The notes under the pieces are model-generated. The model did not search any database, was not told the origin of the DNA, and worked only from the letters and a program-made list of their open reading frames with translations. Below, piece after piece: positions 1-7,921 of a stretch of 32,575 bases of DNA (position 1 is its first letter; each line of letters begins with the position of its first letter). The position numbers and the translations under genes are program-made. Source of the stretch: Clostridia bacterium (GTDB lineage: Bacteria; Bacillota; Clostridia; Oscillospirales; Acutalibacteraceae); the NCBI GenBank assembly GCA_017503135.1, contig JAFVTQ010000003.1, positions 1 to 32,575 on the forward strand, written 5' to 3'.

Positions 1-57
1 GAACCGTCGACCTCTAGCGTGACAGGCTAGCGTTCTAACCAACTGAACTACCGGGCC
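1..57 (-). tRNA. tRNA-Asp (GTC), 3' end cut by window edge
   Basis: On the minus strand the sequence starts GGCCCGGTAGTTCAGTTGG, a normal acceptor and D-arm, and carries an anticodon loop reading CCTGTCACG, so the anticodon is GTC (aspartate). The T-loop begins (GGTTC) where the window ends, so about 20 nt of the 3' side are missing. It lies 3 bp downstream of the CCA end of tRNA-Val, so the two are almost certainly processed from one transcript made from the promoter at 169-197. Confidence 0.95.
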
Positions 58-60
58 ATT

Positions 61-136
61 TGGTGGGAACAACAGGGCTCGAACCTGTGACCCTCTGCTT
101 GTAAGGCAGATGCTCTCCCAGCTGAGCTATGCTCCC
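61..136 (-). tRNA. tRNA-Val (TAC)
   Basis: A complete 76-nt cloverleaf on the minus strand. The acceptor GGGAGCA pairs with TGTTCCC, the discriminator is A and the 3' CCA is encoded. The anticodon loop CTTACAA gives anticodon TAC (valine), and the T-arm contains GGTTCGAGCC. It is the first gene of a tRNA-Val/tRNA-Asp transcript. Confidence 0.96.
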
Positions 137-168
137 ACATTTTTGCTGCTGTTTTCAGCGGCTCGTAT

Positions 169-197
169 AATTTACCATATCTAAAATGATTTGTCAA
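169..197 (-). promoter_or_regulatory. sigma-A promoter of the tRNA-Val/tRNA-Asp transcript
   Basis: Minus strand: -35 TTGACA (192-197), 17-bp spacer, -10 TAAATT (169-174), about 33 bp before the tRNA. Directly upstream, 199-240 is a run of phased A and T tracts that could act as an UP element, which would suit a stable-RNA promoter. The hexamers are seen; the UP role is inferred. Confidence 0.75.
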
Positions 198-321
198 CAC
201 TTTTTTTCAACTTTTTTAAATTTTTTTCAAAAAAGTTTTATAGTAAATTTTTACGCCTAATTTTTCAGTTGGTTAAAAGCTTTCAGTCTGTTTTAAACTC
301 GTTGATAAAACAGTATTATTT

Positions 322-347
322 GGCGGTGTTCCTTTCGGTTCACCGCC
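322..347. other. symmetrical hairpin with GAAA loop, downstream of the permease
   Basis: On the minus strand GGCGGTG pairs with CACCGCC (7 bp). An AA/AA internal loop follows, then CC/GG closing a GAAA tetraloop. It begins 14 bp after the permease stop codon. No T-tract follows in either direction, so it is not a canonical intrinsic terminator. It may protect the mRNA 3' end or mark a processing site. The remainder of the 137-360 gap holds only the tRNA promoter and AT tracts. Confidence 0.55.
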
Positions 348-360
348 CTTTAAAACTATA

Positions 361-1791
361 TTATGCTTTTTTCTTTGGTTTCATAACCAAAGCGCCGATT
401 GCCATAATTACTGCAAAGACAATGAGATAGAAAAGAACTGGACATGAGAATTCGCCGTTTTCTTTTGCTGCTATGTATGGTTGATAACCGTGTGAATAAA
501 TTGCAGCGATTACCATAAATCCTGAACCAATAACACCAAGAGCAGGAAGAACAAATCTCTTAACTGCTGGAAGTTCTTTTTCCTTAATCATAAACTTAAT
601 GAACATTGGTATGTAAAGTGCATAAATTGTGATGATTGGAAGTTCTGATGAGTCAAAGCTGAACTTGCCGAACCAAAGTGTTGGAGCAAGGTTTGCACCA
701 TAGAAGTAAACAAGCCATGCAGCAACGATTACAAGACCAACGATACATGAGTTTGAAGGCATACCTGATGCTGGGTCAACCTGCTTCATAAGGTCAACTT
801 TAGGACCCATATTACGAACTGAAAGTGAGTACATACCACGGATTGTACCAATAAGAAGACCGTTAAGAGTTCCAAGACAAGAAACTGCAACGAAAAGGTT
901 AAGAATGTTACCAAGAACGTTGCCGAATACTGTTGTGAAAGCAGAAGCAGTACCTTCATTCATAAGAGTCTGAACAGGAGCACCACCTGCAACGCCAATG
1001 TAATAGAAGAGGTAAATTGCAATGATAATGATACCACCAACTACAAGAGCGATAGGAAGATTCTTTTTAGAATCTTTGATTTCTGAGTTGATTGATGTAG
1101 CAAGAATCCAACCTTCATAAGCGAAAGCAGTAGCAACAACCGCACCGAAAAGTGGTGACACATCGCCAGCACTTGTAGCAAAGTTAGAAGTAAGGATTGC
1201 TGTTGGTTCACCTGCTATGTTGTGTGTAAGACCATAGATTGTACCAACAACTGCCATCAAAAGAAGTGGAATAAACTTGATAAATGTAGCACTGATTTGA
1301 AGTTTACCTGCAAGTTTTGAAGAAAGTGTATTAACTGCAAAAACACAGATAAGAATGAAACCTGCAAGAAGGAATGTTTCACTACCTGTAACAGGGTCAC
1401 CACCCAATTTGAAATCAGGGTTTACTGACACCACAAAAGTGAAGAAATATCTTGCAGTAAGCCATGCAAGAACAGATGTCATTGCTGGCATATAGATTGT
1501 TGTAGCAAACCAACCCATCATATAGCCGTATTTACTACCGATTGTAGCTTCAGCATAGTCAACAAGACCGTTAACTTTTTCATAACGCTGAGCCATAACA
1601 CAGAATGCGAGAACGCAGAAAATCATAACTGCGCCACCAATAATCCATGCCAAAATACCAAGTGGCATATCGCCATTAGTTTTTTGAAGAATTGCTTGTG
1701 CTTTGAAGAAAACACCGGAACCTACAACAGTACCTACAACCATGCAGATAGCCATCAAAAGTCCGTATTGCTTTTTGAGACCATTTTCCAT
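361..1791 (-). CDS. APC-family amino-acid permease
   Basis: A 476-residue integral membrane protein of the amino acid-polyamine-organocation superfamily, expected to move amino acids across the cytoplasmic membrane by proton symport or exchange. The first helix carries the glycine-rich signature VVGTVVGSGVFF, typical of TM1 in this family, where the substrate backbone is bound. About twelve hydrophobic segments follow, and FAYEGWILATSINSEIKD matches the conserved TM6/loop region. It ends in a lysine-rich cytoplasmic tail (KPKKK). The ATG at 1791 is chosen because AAGG lies 9 nt upstream; an in-frame ATG at 1800 directly abuts that AAGG and has no ribosome site of its own. It is monocistronic, with its own strong promoter. 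Closest known subgroups are LAT/SteT-like exchangers, but substrate cannot be assigned. Confidence 0.85.
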   Translation of the reverse strand: MENGLKKQYGLLMAICMVVGTVVGSGVFFKAQAILQKTNGDMPLGILAWIIGGAVMIFCVLAFCVMAQRYEKVNGLVDYAEATIGSKYGYMMGWFATTIYMPAMTSVLAWLTARYFFTFVVSVNPDFKLGGDPVTGSETFLLAGFILICVFAVNTLSSKLAGKLQISATFIKFIPLLLMAVVGTIYGLTHNIAGEPTAILTSNFATSAGDVSPLFGAVVATAFAYEGWILATSINSEIKDSKKNLPIALVVGGIIIIAIYLFYYIGVAGGAPVQTLMNEGTASAFTTVFGNVLGNILNLFVAVSCLGTLNGLLIGTIRGMYSLSVRNMGPKVDLMKQVDPASGMPSNSCIVGLVIVAAWLVYFYGANLAPTLWFGKFSFDSSELPIITIYALYIPMFIKFMIKEKELPAVKRFVLPALGVIGSGFMVIAAIYSHGYQPYIAAKENGEFSCPVLFYLIVFAVIMAIGALVMKPKKKA

Positions 1792-1823
1792 AGAAACCAT
1801 CCTTTTAAAAAAAATTATATGTC

Positions 1824-1852
1824 ATTATACAACATAATTTAACAAATGTAAA
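1824..1852 (-). promoter_or_regulatory. sigma-A promoter of the permease gene
   Basis: Minus strand -35 TTTACA (1847-1852), 17-bp spacer, perfect -10 TATAAT (1824-1829), about 33 bp before the start codon. No operator-like repeat is obvious around it. Confidence 0.8.
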
Positions 1853-1912
1853 CATTTTTAACGAAAAAAATTTAATTAGGTAAAGTGCTAACACGATAAA
1901 ACAGCTCAAAAT

Positions 1913-1942
1913 AAAAAAGGAATGTTTTAAACATCCCTTTTT
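1913..1942 (-). terminator. terminator of the spoVAD/small-ORF unit
   Basis: A stem (AAAAGGGATGTTT pairing with AAACATTCCTTTT, one mismatch, loop TAA) lies immediately after the stop codon of the 45-residue ORF. On the minus strand it runs into TTTTTTATTTT. The A-tract on the other side would also allow function on the plus strand, but no plus-strand gene ends here. Confidence 0.75.
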
Positions 1943-2079
1943 CAAGCACTCTCGCGCATAATGTTTACTATTCTGAAAACGGTAAAGGCTATTATCCCAA
2001 CGGTCAGTGCGTTTTTCAGAAGATTTAAGAATTTCAATGTGTTTGTTAGTTTAATAATTGTATTTATATCCTGCATCAT
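1942..2079 (-). CDS. 45-residue single-pass membrane protein coupled to spoVAD
   Basis: This short ORF starts 1 bp after the spoVAD stop codon (TAA A ATG ATG). The GGTGA at the end of spoVAD serves as a ribosome site 5-8 nt before the two possible ATGs (2079 or 2076). The product has a basic, amphipathic N-terminal half (residues 5-22) and one hydrophobic segment (about 24-40, including ALTVGIIAFTVFRIV), and ends RESA. The stop is followed at once by the intrinsic terminator at 1913-1942. Position, spacing and terminator argue for a real gene. I do not recognise the family; it is too short for SpoVAE (normally over 100 residues). Its place suggests a sporulation-time membrane peptide; this is inference. 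Confidence 0.55.
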   Translation of the reverse strand: MMQDINTIIKLTNTLKFLNLLKNALTVGIIAFTVFRIVNIMRESA

Positions 2080-2080
2080 T

Positions 2081-3103
2081 TTATTCACCCGATGTTAAAA
2101 GTATTCCATGTGCTATTGACGGTATGCTCTCACCTTGCAAAGCAGATGTTGCTGAAAGCAATGCACCCGTACCCACAAATAGCACTTTATTTAATTCTTT
2201 GTTTATAAGTTTTTTCATTATATATGAATTCACAACCGCACCACTACAACCACAGCCTGACCCACCTGCGTGAACATCTTGCTCTTCAAGGTCATAAATC
2301 ATCAATCCACAGTCGTTATGGACTTGTGAAATATCATAATCATAATCCTTATTAAGCAAATCAATAAGCAACTCCGAGCCTACCTTACCCAAATCCCCTG
2401 TTAAAATCAAGTCATAATCCTGTGGATTTGTCTTGGTATCTTTCAAAAAGTCAGCAATAGTAGTTGCAGCAGCAGGTGCCATCGCAGCACCCATATTATT
2501 GGCATCTTTTATTCCCAAATCTGTGATTTTGCCAAAAATACATGCTTCTATGCAAGGGGTGTTTTCTTTATGACTTGTGATTACTGACGCACCTGATGCA
2601 GTAGCCGTTCTTTGTGCCGCTGGTGGTCTTTGTCCGCCATATTCAAGTGGCAAACGGAATTGTCTTTCAGCGGATGCAAAGTGAGATGATGTTGATGCAA
2701 CTGCGTAATTTATTGCCCCTGACTCTGCGAGTATGCTTGCTGTTGCCATTGAAAGTGCCATTGTTGAACAAGCGCCATACATACCCATAAATGGCATCTG
2801 CATTTCTCTTATGCCAAACGACGTGCCAATGCATTGGTTAAGCAAATCCCCCGCCATAATCAAATCAATATCTTTCGGGGATAAATCTGCTTTTGCGATA
2901 GCTCTTGTTACCACTTCACGATGCAGAGCACTTTCTGCTTTTTCCCAAGACGGACAACCATCAATAGAATCGTCGTCATAACAATGGTCAAATTCTTTTG
3001 CGAGCGGTCCTTCGCCCTCGGTTTTGCCGACAACAGCAGCGCTACCGATAATCGACGGCTTTGTTTCTAATGAAAGTGTATATCTTCCAATACGGGTAAT
3101 CAT
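2081..3103 (-). CDS. spoVAD: stage V sporulation protein AD (SpoVAD)
   Basis: A 340-residue thiolase-fold protein of the spore inner membrane SpoVA channel, which takes up dipicolinic acid during sporulation and releases it at germination. Recognisable family blocks include the N-terminal YTLSLETKPSIIGSAAVVG, the MGMYGACSTMA segment and the C-terminal VHAGGSGCGCSG motif. The ATG at 3103 has a strong GGAGGG at 6-nt spacing; an upstream in-frame ATG at 3184 lies inside the preceding terminator and is rejected. Usually spoVAD sits between spoVAC and spoVAE; here both are absent and only a 45-residue membrane ORF follows, while the upstream gene belongs to a separate operon. It shows the organism is, or was, a spore former. 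Confidence 0.92.
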   Translation of the reverse strand: MITRIGRYTLSLETKPSIIGSAAVVGKTEGEGPLAKEFDHCYDDDSIDGCPSWEKAESALHREVVTRAIAKADLSPKDIDLIMAGDLLNQCIGTSFGIREMQMPFMGMYGACSTMALSMATASILAESGAINYAVASTSSHFASAERQFRLPLEYGGQRPPAAQRTATASGASVITSHKENTPCIEACIFGKITDLGIKDANNMGAAMAPAAATTIADFLKDTKTNPQDYDLILTGDLGKVGSELLIDLLNKDYDYDISQVHNDCGLMIYDLEEQDVHAGGSGCGCSGAVVNSYIMKKLINKELNKVLFVGTGALLSATSALQGESIPSIAHGILLTSGE

Positions 3104-3129
3104 ATTTTCCCTCCAATTTTCTTTATAAA

Positions 3130-3158
3130 TATTTTTGCCTATATTTTTGAAAAAATGC
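3130..3158 (-). promoter_or_regulatory. possible forespore (sigma-F/G type) promoter of spoVAD
   Basis: On the minus strand GGCAAAAATA (3130-3139) fits the forespore -10 pattern GGNRANANTW, about 27 bp before the start codon. GCATT (3154-3158) is one base off the -35 pattern, but the 14-bp spacer is short by about two. No sigma-A promoter is visible between the terminator and spoVAD. SpoVA genes are sigma-G dependent in Bacillus; the assignment here is tentative. Confidence 0.35.
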
Positions 3159-3160
3159 AT

Positions 3161-3189
3161 AAAAAAAGAGAGTGGATAAACCACTCTCT
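3161..3189 (-). terminator. terminator of the alaX-metG-tatD-Dabb-ABC operon
   Basis: A 9-bp stem (AGAGAGTGG with CCACTCTCT, 5-nt loop) runs into seven Ts on the minus strand, 15 bp after the stop codon of the ABC exporter gene. Confidence 0.9.
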
Positions 3190-3204
3190 AAAAATTTTAT
3201 TAAA

Positions 3205-4872
3205 TTAAAATTTAATTTTTCTGTCACATATTGAAAGCGCTGCAGGTCGATGAGTAATGAGAATTACTGTTTTATCAGTCATTGTGCGCAAATTCGTAAG
3301 CAATTTTTCTTCGGTTACACCGTCAAGTGAGCTTGTTGCTTCGTCAAGCATCAAAATTGGTCTTTCTGATATTATTGCACGGGCAATTGCGAGACGCTGA
3401 ATTTGACCTTCAGAAAGTCCTGAACCCTGTTCACCTAAAACTGTGTCGAGTCCATCAGGTAGTTCTTTCACAAACTCGTCTGCACAAGCAATTTTGAGGG
3501 CTGAATAAATTGCATCATCTTGCTTCATAAGCTCTGCATTGTTAAATGTCAGTACCTCTCGAATTGTTCCGCTGACTAAATAGTTACCCTGTGGGACATA
3601 GGAGAAAAGCCCACGCCATTCTGCTGACAGCTCTGCTTTTGTGCCATCCTTATTGAGCAAATATTTTTCACCTTTATTTAAGGGATAAAGACTCATCATA
3701 AGTTTCATTGCCGTGCTCTTGCCACAACCAGATTTACCCACAAAAGCCACATATTCGCCTTTTTTAATCTCGATATTTTTCTTATCAAGAACGTGAGTTT
3801 TGCCGTTGCCCATTTCAGAATAAGAGAAATATACGTTATGTAGTCCGACTGCCGAAAAATCTTTGTTATAATATTCTTTGATTTCTTCATTAGAACGAAT
3901 TTCGCCATCATAATCAGATTCCATATTCTCAATTTCAATCAAACGCTCTGCGCTGGCAAGCATTGCATAATATTGTGGAAGATAGCCTGAAATATTAGAA
4001 AACGGGGTTTCAACCTGATTTACAAGTTGCAAAACAGCCATCATTGTACCATAGCTCATAGCATCTTTTGAAATGCTTGTTGCACAAACGATTACACCAA
4101 GAAGATATGCGCCACGCATTGCAAGATGCATTGCTGTTGTGCAAGCATTTACAAAATGAACTCGTTTCATTCTTGCTTTAACAAGCTCGTCTGCATAAGC
4201 TTCTGCTTCTTGTTCCGTTTCTGCTTCTTGAATAAATGTTTTAACAATAATCAAATTATTTATTCTTTCTTGCATAAATGAACGGACTTTGCCATCGGCC
4301 TGTTGAGCATTTCTGTGGTATTGCTTCAATTTATTTCTCACAGCAAGAGAGAAAATCGCCAAAAGAACACCTGCAGGAATCAAAAGTATCACAAGCTGTG
4401 GAATCAACACAAAGAGCATAATTGATGCACCACAAAGTCGCACCAATGTGCCACAAAGTCCCGGAATAATCTGCACAGCTGCATTTATAATCACAGTTGT
4501 GTCAGATGTAATTCTGTTCATCCACTCACCTGAATGCACATTGGATACACCAGCATAAGAACCGTGCAGAAGCTTTGAAAACACCTTGTTTCTGAATGTT
4601 TTTTCAAGCTTTGCTTTTGCTTTTTCGTCAAGATATTTATTAAGTGCAATGCAAGTTATCAGACAAATCACAATCACACAGAGAATAACAATGTTTTTTG
4701 TCATCAATTCTGTATTTTTTGCCACAGCCGAGTCAATTACTTCTCGCAAAGAGAGCGCAAACACAACACCTAAAACACCCTGAATGGATTGCACCAGAGT
4801 GAGAAGAATAATCCATATTTTATTTTTGCCGATAATGTTACTTATCCATTTCAATACGGAAAAAGATTTCAT
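3205..4872 (-). CDS. ABC exporter half-transporter (fused membrane and ATPase domains)
   Basis: A 555-residue type-IV ABC exporter with an N-terminal membrane domain (about residues 20-300, five to six helices) and a C-terminal ATPase domain. Visible motifs are Walker A GKSGCGKST (379-387), signature LSEGQ (486-490, Glu in place of the usual second Gly), Walker B ILMLDEATSSLD (506-517) and H-loop His541. It would act as a homodimer, or pair with a second half not encoded here. The protein stops 14 residues after the H-loop, so the usual ABC C-terminal tail is missing. It is the last gene of the operon, 12 bp after the Dabb gene, and is followed by a strong terminator. Nothing identifies the substrate; drug, peptide or lipid export are all possible. 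Confidence 0.88.
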   Translation of the reverse strand: MKSFSVLKWISNIIGKNKIWIILLTLVQSIQGVLGVVFALSLREVIDSAVAKNTELMTKNIVILCVIVICLITCIALNKYLDEKAKAKLEKTFRNKVFSKLLHGSYAGVSNVHSGEWMNRITSDTTVIINAAVQIIPGLCGTLVRLCGASIMLFVLIPQLVILLIPAGVLLAIFSLAVRNKLKQYHRNAQQADGKVRSFMQERINNLIIVKTFIQEAETEQEAEAYADELVKARMKRVHFVNACTTAMHLAMRGAYLLGVIVCATSISKDAMSYGTMMAVLQLVNQVETPFSNISGYLPQYYAMLASAERLIEIENMESDYDGEIRSNEEIKEYYNKDFSAVGLHNVYFSYSEMGNGKTHVLDKKNIEIKKGEYVAFVGKSGCGKSTAMKLMMSLYPLNKGEKYLLNKDGTKAELSAEWRGLFSYVPQGNYLVSGTIREVLTFNNAELMKQDDAIYSALKIACADEFVKELPDGLDTVLGEQGSGLSEGQIQRLAIARAIISERPILMLDEATSSLDGVTEEKLLTNLRTMTDKTVILITHRPAALSICDRKIKF

Positions 4873-4884
4873 TTTAATCCCCTA

Positions 4885-5184
4885 TTATTCCCAGATATCA
4901 ACAGCACCACGGTTTTCAGTTACCTTTGCAACATAAGAAGCTACTGCTTTGTGCTCTGGGTGAGTCTTATATTTTTCTAATTCTTCTTCATTTTCAGTTT
5001 CAACAACTAAAAGTGCGTCAAAATTTCTTGCACATTCAACCTGATTTTTAAGAAATGTGAGTTTTTTAATATGTGAAATTTTTTCTGGCAATGCTTCAAG
5101 TCCATTTTTAACGATTTCAATGTTTTCGTCTTTGGTCTTTCCTTCTGCGTCTTTAAATTTCCACATTACAATATGTTTGAGCAT
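4885..5184 (-). CDS. Dabb (stress-responsive A/B barrel) domain protein
   Basis: A 99-residue single-domain protein. It begins MLKHIVMWKFKD, the typical first strand of the dimeric alpha-beta barrel family, and carries the late motif YKTHPEHKAVASYVAKV, where His residues line the barrel opening in relatives. Plant members are stress-induced and some relatives are catalysts, but bacterial members mostly have no assigned role. It lies 4 bp after tatD and 12 bp before the ABC exporter gene, so it is made as part of the same transcript. Function beyond the fold cannot be given. Confidence 0.8.
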   Translation of the reverse strand: MLKHIVMWKFKDAEGKTKDENIEIVKNGLEALPEKISHIKKLTFLKNQVECARNFDALLVVETENEEELEKYKTHPEHKAVASYVAKVTENRGAVDIWE

Positions 5185-5188
5185 AATA

Positions 5189-5956
5189 TCACCTTATATT
5201 AAATAATGTTCGTGCATTTTTCTCTGTTAAATCAAGAATTTCTTGAGCAGACACTTCTCGCAACTCTGCAAGTTTTTCTGCTGTGTAAGGAATATGCAAA
5301 GAGTCGCATCTCTTCCCCCTAAATGGCACAGGAGTCATATATGGTGCGTCAGTTTCGATTAACAATCTGTCACTTGGCACAAACTTTGCAACTTCGCAAG
5401 GCTTGACTGCATTTTTAAAGGTTACAGCACCACCAAGACCTATATACATACCCAACTTGATTATTTCTTTTGCCATTTCTACACTACCTGAAAAGCAATG
5501 TAAAACACCTTTAGGCTTGTACTTTTTCAAAATATTGAGCGTATCTTCGTGAGATTCTCTGTCGTGGAAGATAATAGGCAAATCCAATTCGTTAGCAAGT
5601 TCAATCTGCTTTTCAACGAGAGTCGACTGATTTTCTCGACTATCCTTTTCATAGTGATAATCAAGTCCAATTTCACCGATTGCAACACATTTTGGGTCTT
5701 TTGCAAGTTCTTTTATTCTCTCTAAATCGCCGTCGTTATATTCATCATTATCAAGGGGATGAAACCCAACCGCTGAATATACAAAATCATATTTATGAGA
5801 AAGTTGGACTGCAAATTCACTTGTTTCTATGTTGACGCCACAACAGATAATGCCTGATATTCCTTTTTCCTTAAACGAGCCGAGCAGTTCATCACGGTCA
5901 ATGTCAAATTGCTCGTCGTCATAATGTGCGTGTGAATCAAAAATATTGTGATACAT
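5189..5956 (-). CDS. tatD: TatD-family metal-dependent DNase
   Basis: A 255-residue TIM-barrel hydrolase. The metal-binding set of the family is complete: D7-S-H9-A-H11 near the N-terminus, E95 (GEIGLDYHY), H131 (IIFHDRE), H153 (LHCFSG) and D203 (IETDAPY). TatD proteins act as 3'-5' exonucleases and have been linked to DNA repair and removal of D-aminoacyl or damaged ends. The ATG overlaps the metG stop codon (TAATG), so translation is coupled. metG-tatD adjacency is common in Firmicutes, which supports the call. Product is cytoplasmic and no residue appears lost. Confidence 0.93.
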   Translation of the reverse strand: MYHNIFDSHAHYDDEQFDIDRDELLGSFKEKGISGIICCGVNIETSEFAVQLSHKYDFVYSAVGFHPLDNDEYNDGDLERIKELAKDPKCVAIGEIGLDYHYEKDSRENQSTLVEKQIELANELDLPIIFHDRESHEDTLNILKKYKPKGVLHCFSGSVEMAKEIIKLGMYIGLGGAVTFKNAVKPCEVAKFVPSDRLLIETDAPYMTPVPFRGKRCDSLHIPYTAEKLAELREVSAQEILDLTEKNARTLFNIR

Positions 5957-7899
5957 TATCTTATTCTTGCTCCATTTGGCATATCTTTATCGACAAAAAT
6001 AACCTTTGCATCTTCTTCTGTTATATCTGCTGCGAGAATCATACCGTTTGATTCTACACCACAGAGAACTGCCGGTTTGAGATTTGCAACAACGATAACC
6101 TTTTTGCCAATAAGGTCTTCTGGTTTATACCATTTCGCAATACCGCTTGCAACAATTCTGTCTGTGCCTGTGCTGTCATCAAGAGTGAGTTTCAAAAGTT
6201 TCTTTGCTTTCTTAATTGGCTCACAATCTTTAACTTCAGCCACACGGAGTTCAACTTTCATAAAATCGTTAAACTCAATCTGTGCAAGACCTTCAATTTT
6301 TGGTGCAGGAGCATTTGCTTTTTCTTCTGCCTCTTTTTTAGCCTGAAGTTCAGCGATTAACTTTTCACCATCAATACGAGAGAAGAGTGGTGTAGCTGTG
6401 CCAACTTTAACGCCAGCTGTGAGTCCGCCCCATTCCTGAATACTATCATAAGTTGCAGGCTCAATATTCAACTGTTCTGCAATCTTAACAGCAGTTTCAG
6501 GCATAATAGGTGAGATAAGTGCTGAAAGAACACGGATGCCTTCAAGAAGATTGTAAAGAACTGTACCGAGTTTTTCTTTCTGTGCTTCGTCTTTAGCGAG
6601 AGCCCAAGGCATTGTTTCGTCAATGTATTTGTTGCAACGACGAGCAAAGTTGATTACACATTCAACAGCATCACTCATCTTGTATTCTGAAATATACTTG
6701 TCGAAACCTGCAAGTGCTTTCTTTGCACTTTCCTTAAGGTCTTCGTCAAATTCAGTTGGACAAGTCGGAGCCTGAACAACACCGTCAAAGTACTTGTTCT
6801 GCATTGCAATAGTTCTGTTTACAAGATTGCCGAGAGTGTTTGCAAGGTCTGTGTTGAAACGGTCAATCATTGCTTCATAAGTGATTGAGCCATCATTAGC
6901 GTGTGGCATTTCTGAAAGAAGATAATAGCGCACAGCATCAACACCGAAGATTTCTGTCAAATCGTCAGCATAGATAACGTTACCGCGAGATTTACTCATC
7001 TTATCTTCACCGAAAAGAAGCCAAGGGTGGCCATAAACCTGTTTTGGAAGTGGCTCACCAAGCGCCATAAGCATAATTGGCCAGTAAATTGTATGGAATC
7101 TAACAATATCCTTACCGATAATGTGAACATCAGCAGGCCAGTATTTATTGTATTTTTCGTCACTGCCGTCAGGGTCATAACCCAATGCAGTAATATAGTT
7201 TGAAAGCGCGTCAATCCAAACATAGATAACGTGTTTGTCGTCAAAAGAAACAGGTACACCCCATTTGAATGATGAACGAGATACGCATAAATCCTGAAGA
7301 CCAGGTTTTATGAAATTATTAAGCATTTCTTTTTTGCGTGCTTCAGGATAAATGAAGTTTTCATTATTTTCAATGAATTCTTCAAGCTGTTTCTGATATT
7401 TTGAGAGTTTCAAAAAATATGTTTCTTCTTTTTCTTTGTGAACATCTCTGCCACAGTCAGGACATTTGCCGTCAACTAACTGGCTTTCGGTCCAGAATGA
7501 TTCACAAGGAGTGCAATAAAGACCTTCATATTCACTCTTATAAATATCGCCCTGGTCATAGAGCTTTTTGAAAATTTTCTGAACAGTTTTTTCGTGATAA
7601 TCGTCAGTTGTACGAATAAAATGGTCATAAGTTGTGTTAAGCAAGTCACAAATGCCTTTGATTTCACCTGCAACCTTGTCAACATATTCTTTAGGACTAA
7701 CACCTGCGTCCTTTGCATATTCTTCGATTTTTTGACCGTGCTCGTCAGTTCCTGTCAGAAAGAAAACATCAAAGCCCTGCATTCGCTTGTACCTCGCAAT
7801 AGCATCGGTCAACACGATTTCGTAACTGTTACCGATATGTGGCTTGCGTGATGTGTACGCAATAGCAGTTGTGATGTAAAACTTTGGCTTTTCACACAT
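5956..7899 (-). CDS. metG: methionyl-tRNA synthetase with C-terminal tRNA-binding domain
   Basis: A 647-residue class I synthetase that charges tRNA-Met and initiator tRNA. The HIGH-type motif is HIGN (21-24), the KMSKS loop is intact (300-304), and a single zinc knuckle is formed by C129, C132, C146 and C149. An anticodon-binding helical domain follows to about residue 480. From about 545 a tRNA-binding OB-fold domain (FNDFMKVELRVAEV ... AVLCGVESNGMILAA) provides dimerisation and extra tRNA affinity, as in most bacterial MetG. AAAGGGG lies 8 nt before the ATG. It lies 22 bp after the alaX-like gene. No T-box leader is present. Confidence 0.97.
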   Translation of the reverse strand: MCEKPKFYITTAIAYTSRKPHIGNSYEIVLTDAIARYKRMQGFDVFFLTGTDEHGQKIEEYAKDAGVSPKEYVDKVAGEIKGICDLLNTTYDHFIRTTDDYHEKTVQKIFKKLYDQGDIYKSEYEGLYCTPCESFWTESQLVDGKCPDCGRDVHKEKEETYFLKLSKYQKQLEEFIENNENFIYPEARKKEMLNNFIKPGLQDLCVSRSSFKWGVPVSFDDKHVIYVWIDALSNYITALGYDPDGSDEKYNKYWPADVHIIGKDIVRFHTIYWPIMLMALGEPLPKQVYGHPWLLFGEDKMSKSRGNVIYADDLTEIFGVDAVRYYLLSEMPHANDGSITYEAMIDRFNTDLANTLGNLVNRTIAMQNKYFDGVVQAPTCPTEFDEDLKESAKKALAGFDKYISEYKMSDAVECVINFARRCNKYIDETMPWALAKDEAQKEKLGTVLYNLLEGIRVLSALISPIMPETAVKIAEQLNIEPATYDSIQEWGGLTAGVKVGTATPLFSRIDGEKLIAELQAKKEAEEKANAPAPKIEGLAQIEFNDFMKVELRVAEVKDCEPIKKAKKLLKLTLDDSTGTDRIVASGIAKWYKPEDLIGKKVIVVANLKPAVLCGVESNGMILAADITEEDAKVIFVDKDMPNGARIR

Positions 7900-7921
7900 A
7901 GAAAATACCCCTTTCTGAAAA

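Noticed and set aside
3104-3184. Longer spoVAD start at 3184
   Set aside because: The extra 27 codons run through the upstream terminator, while a strong GGAGGG precedes the ATG at 3103.
7900-7921. T-box or other leader before metG
   Set aside because: Only 22 bp separate metG from the upstream gene; no room for a T-box, and none is seen before alaX either.
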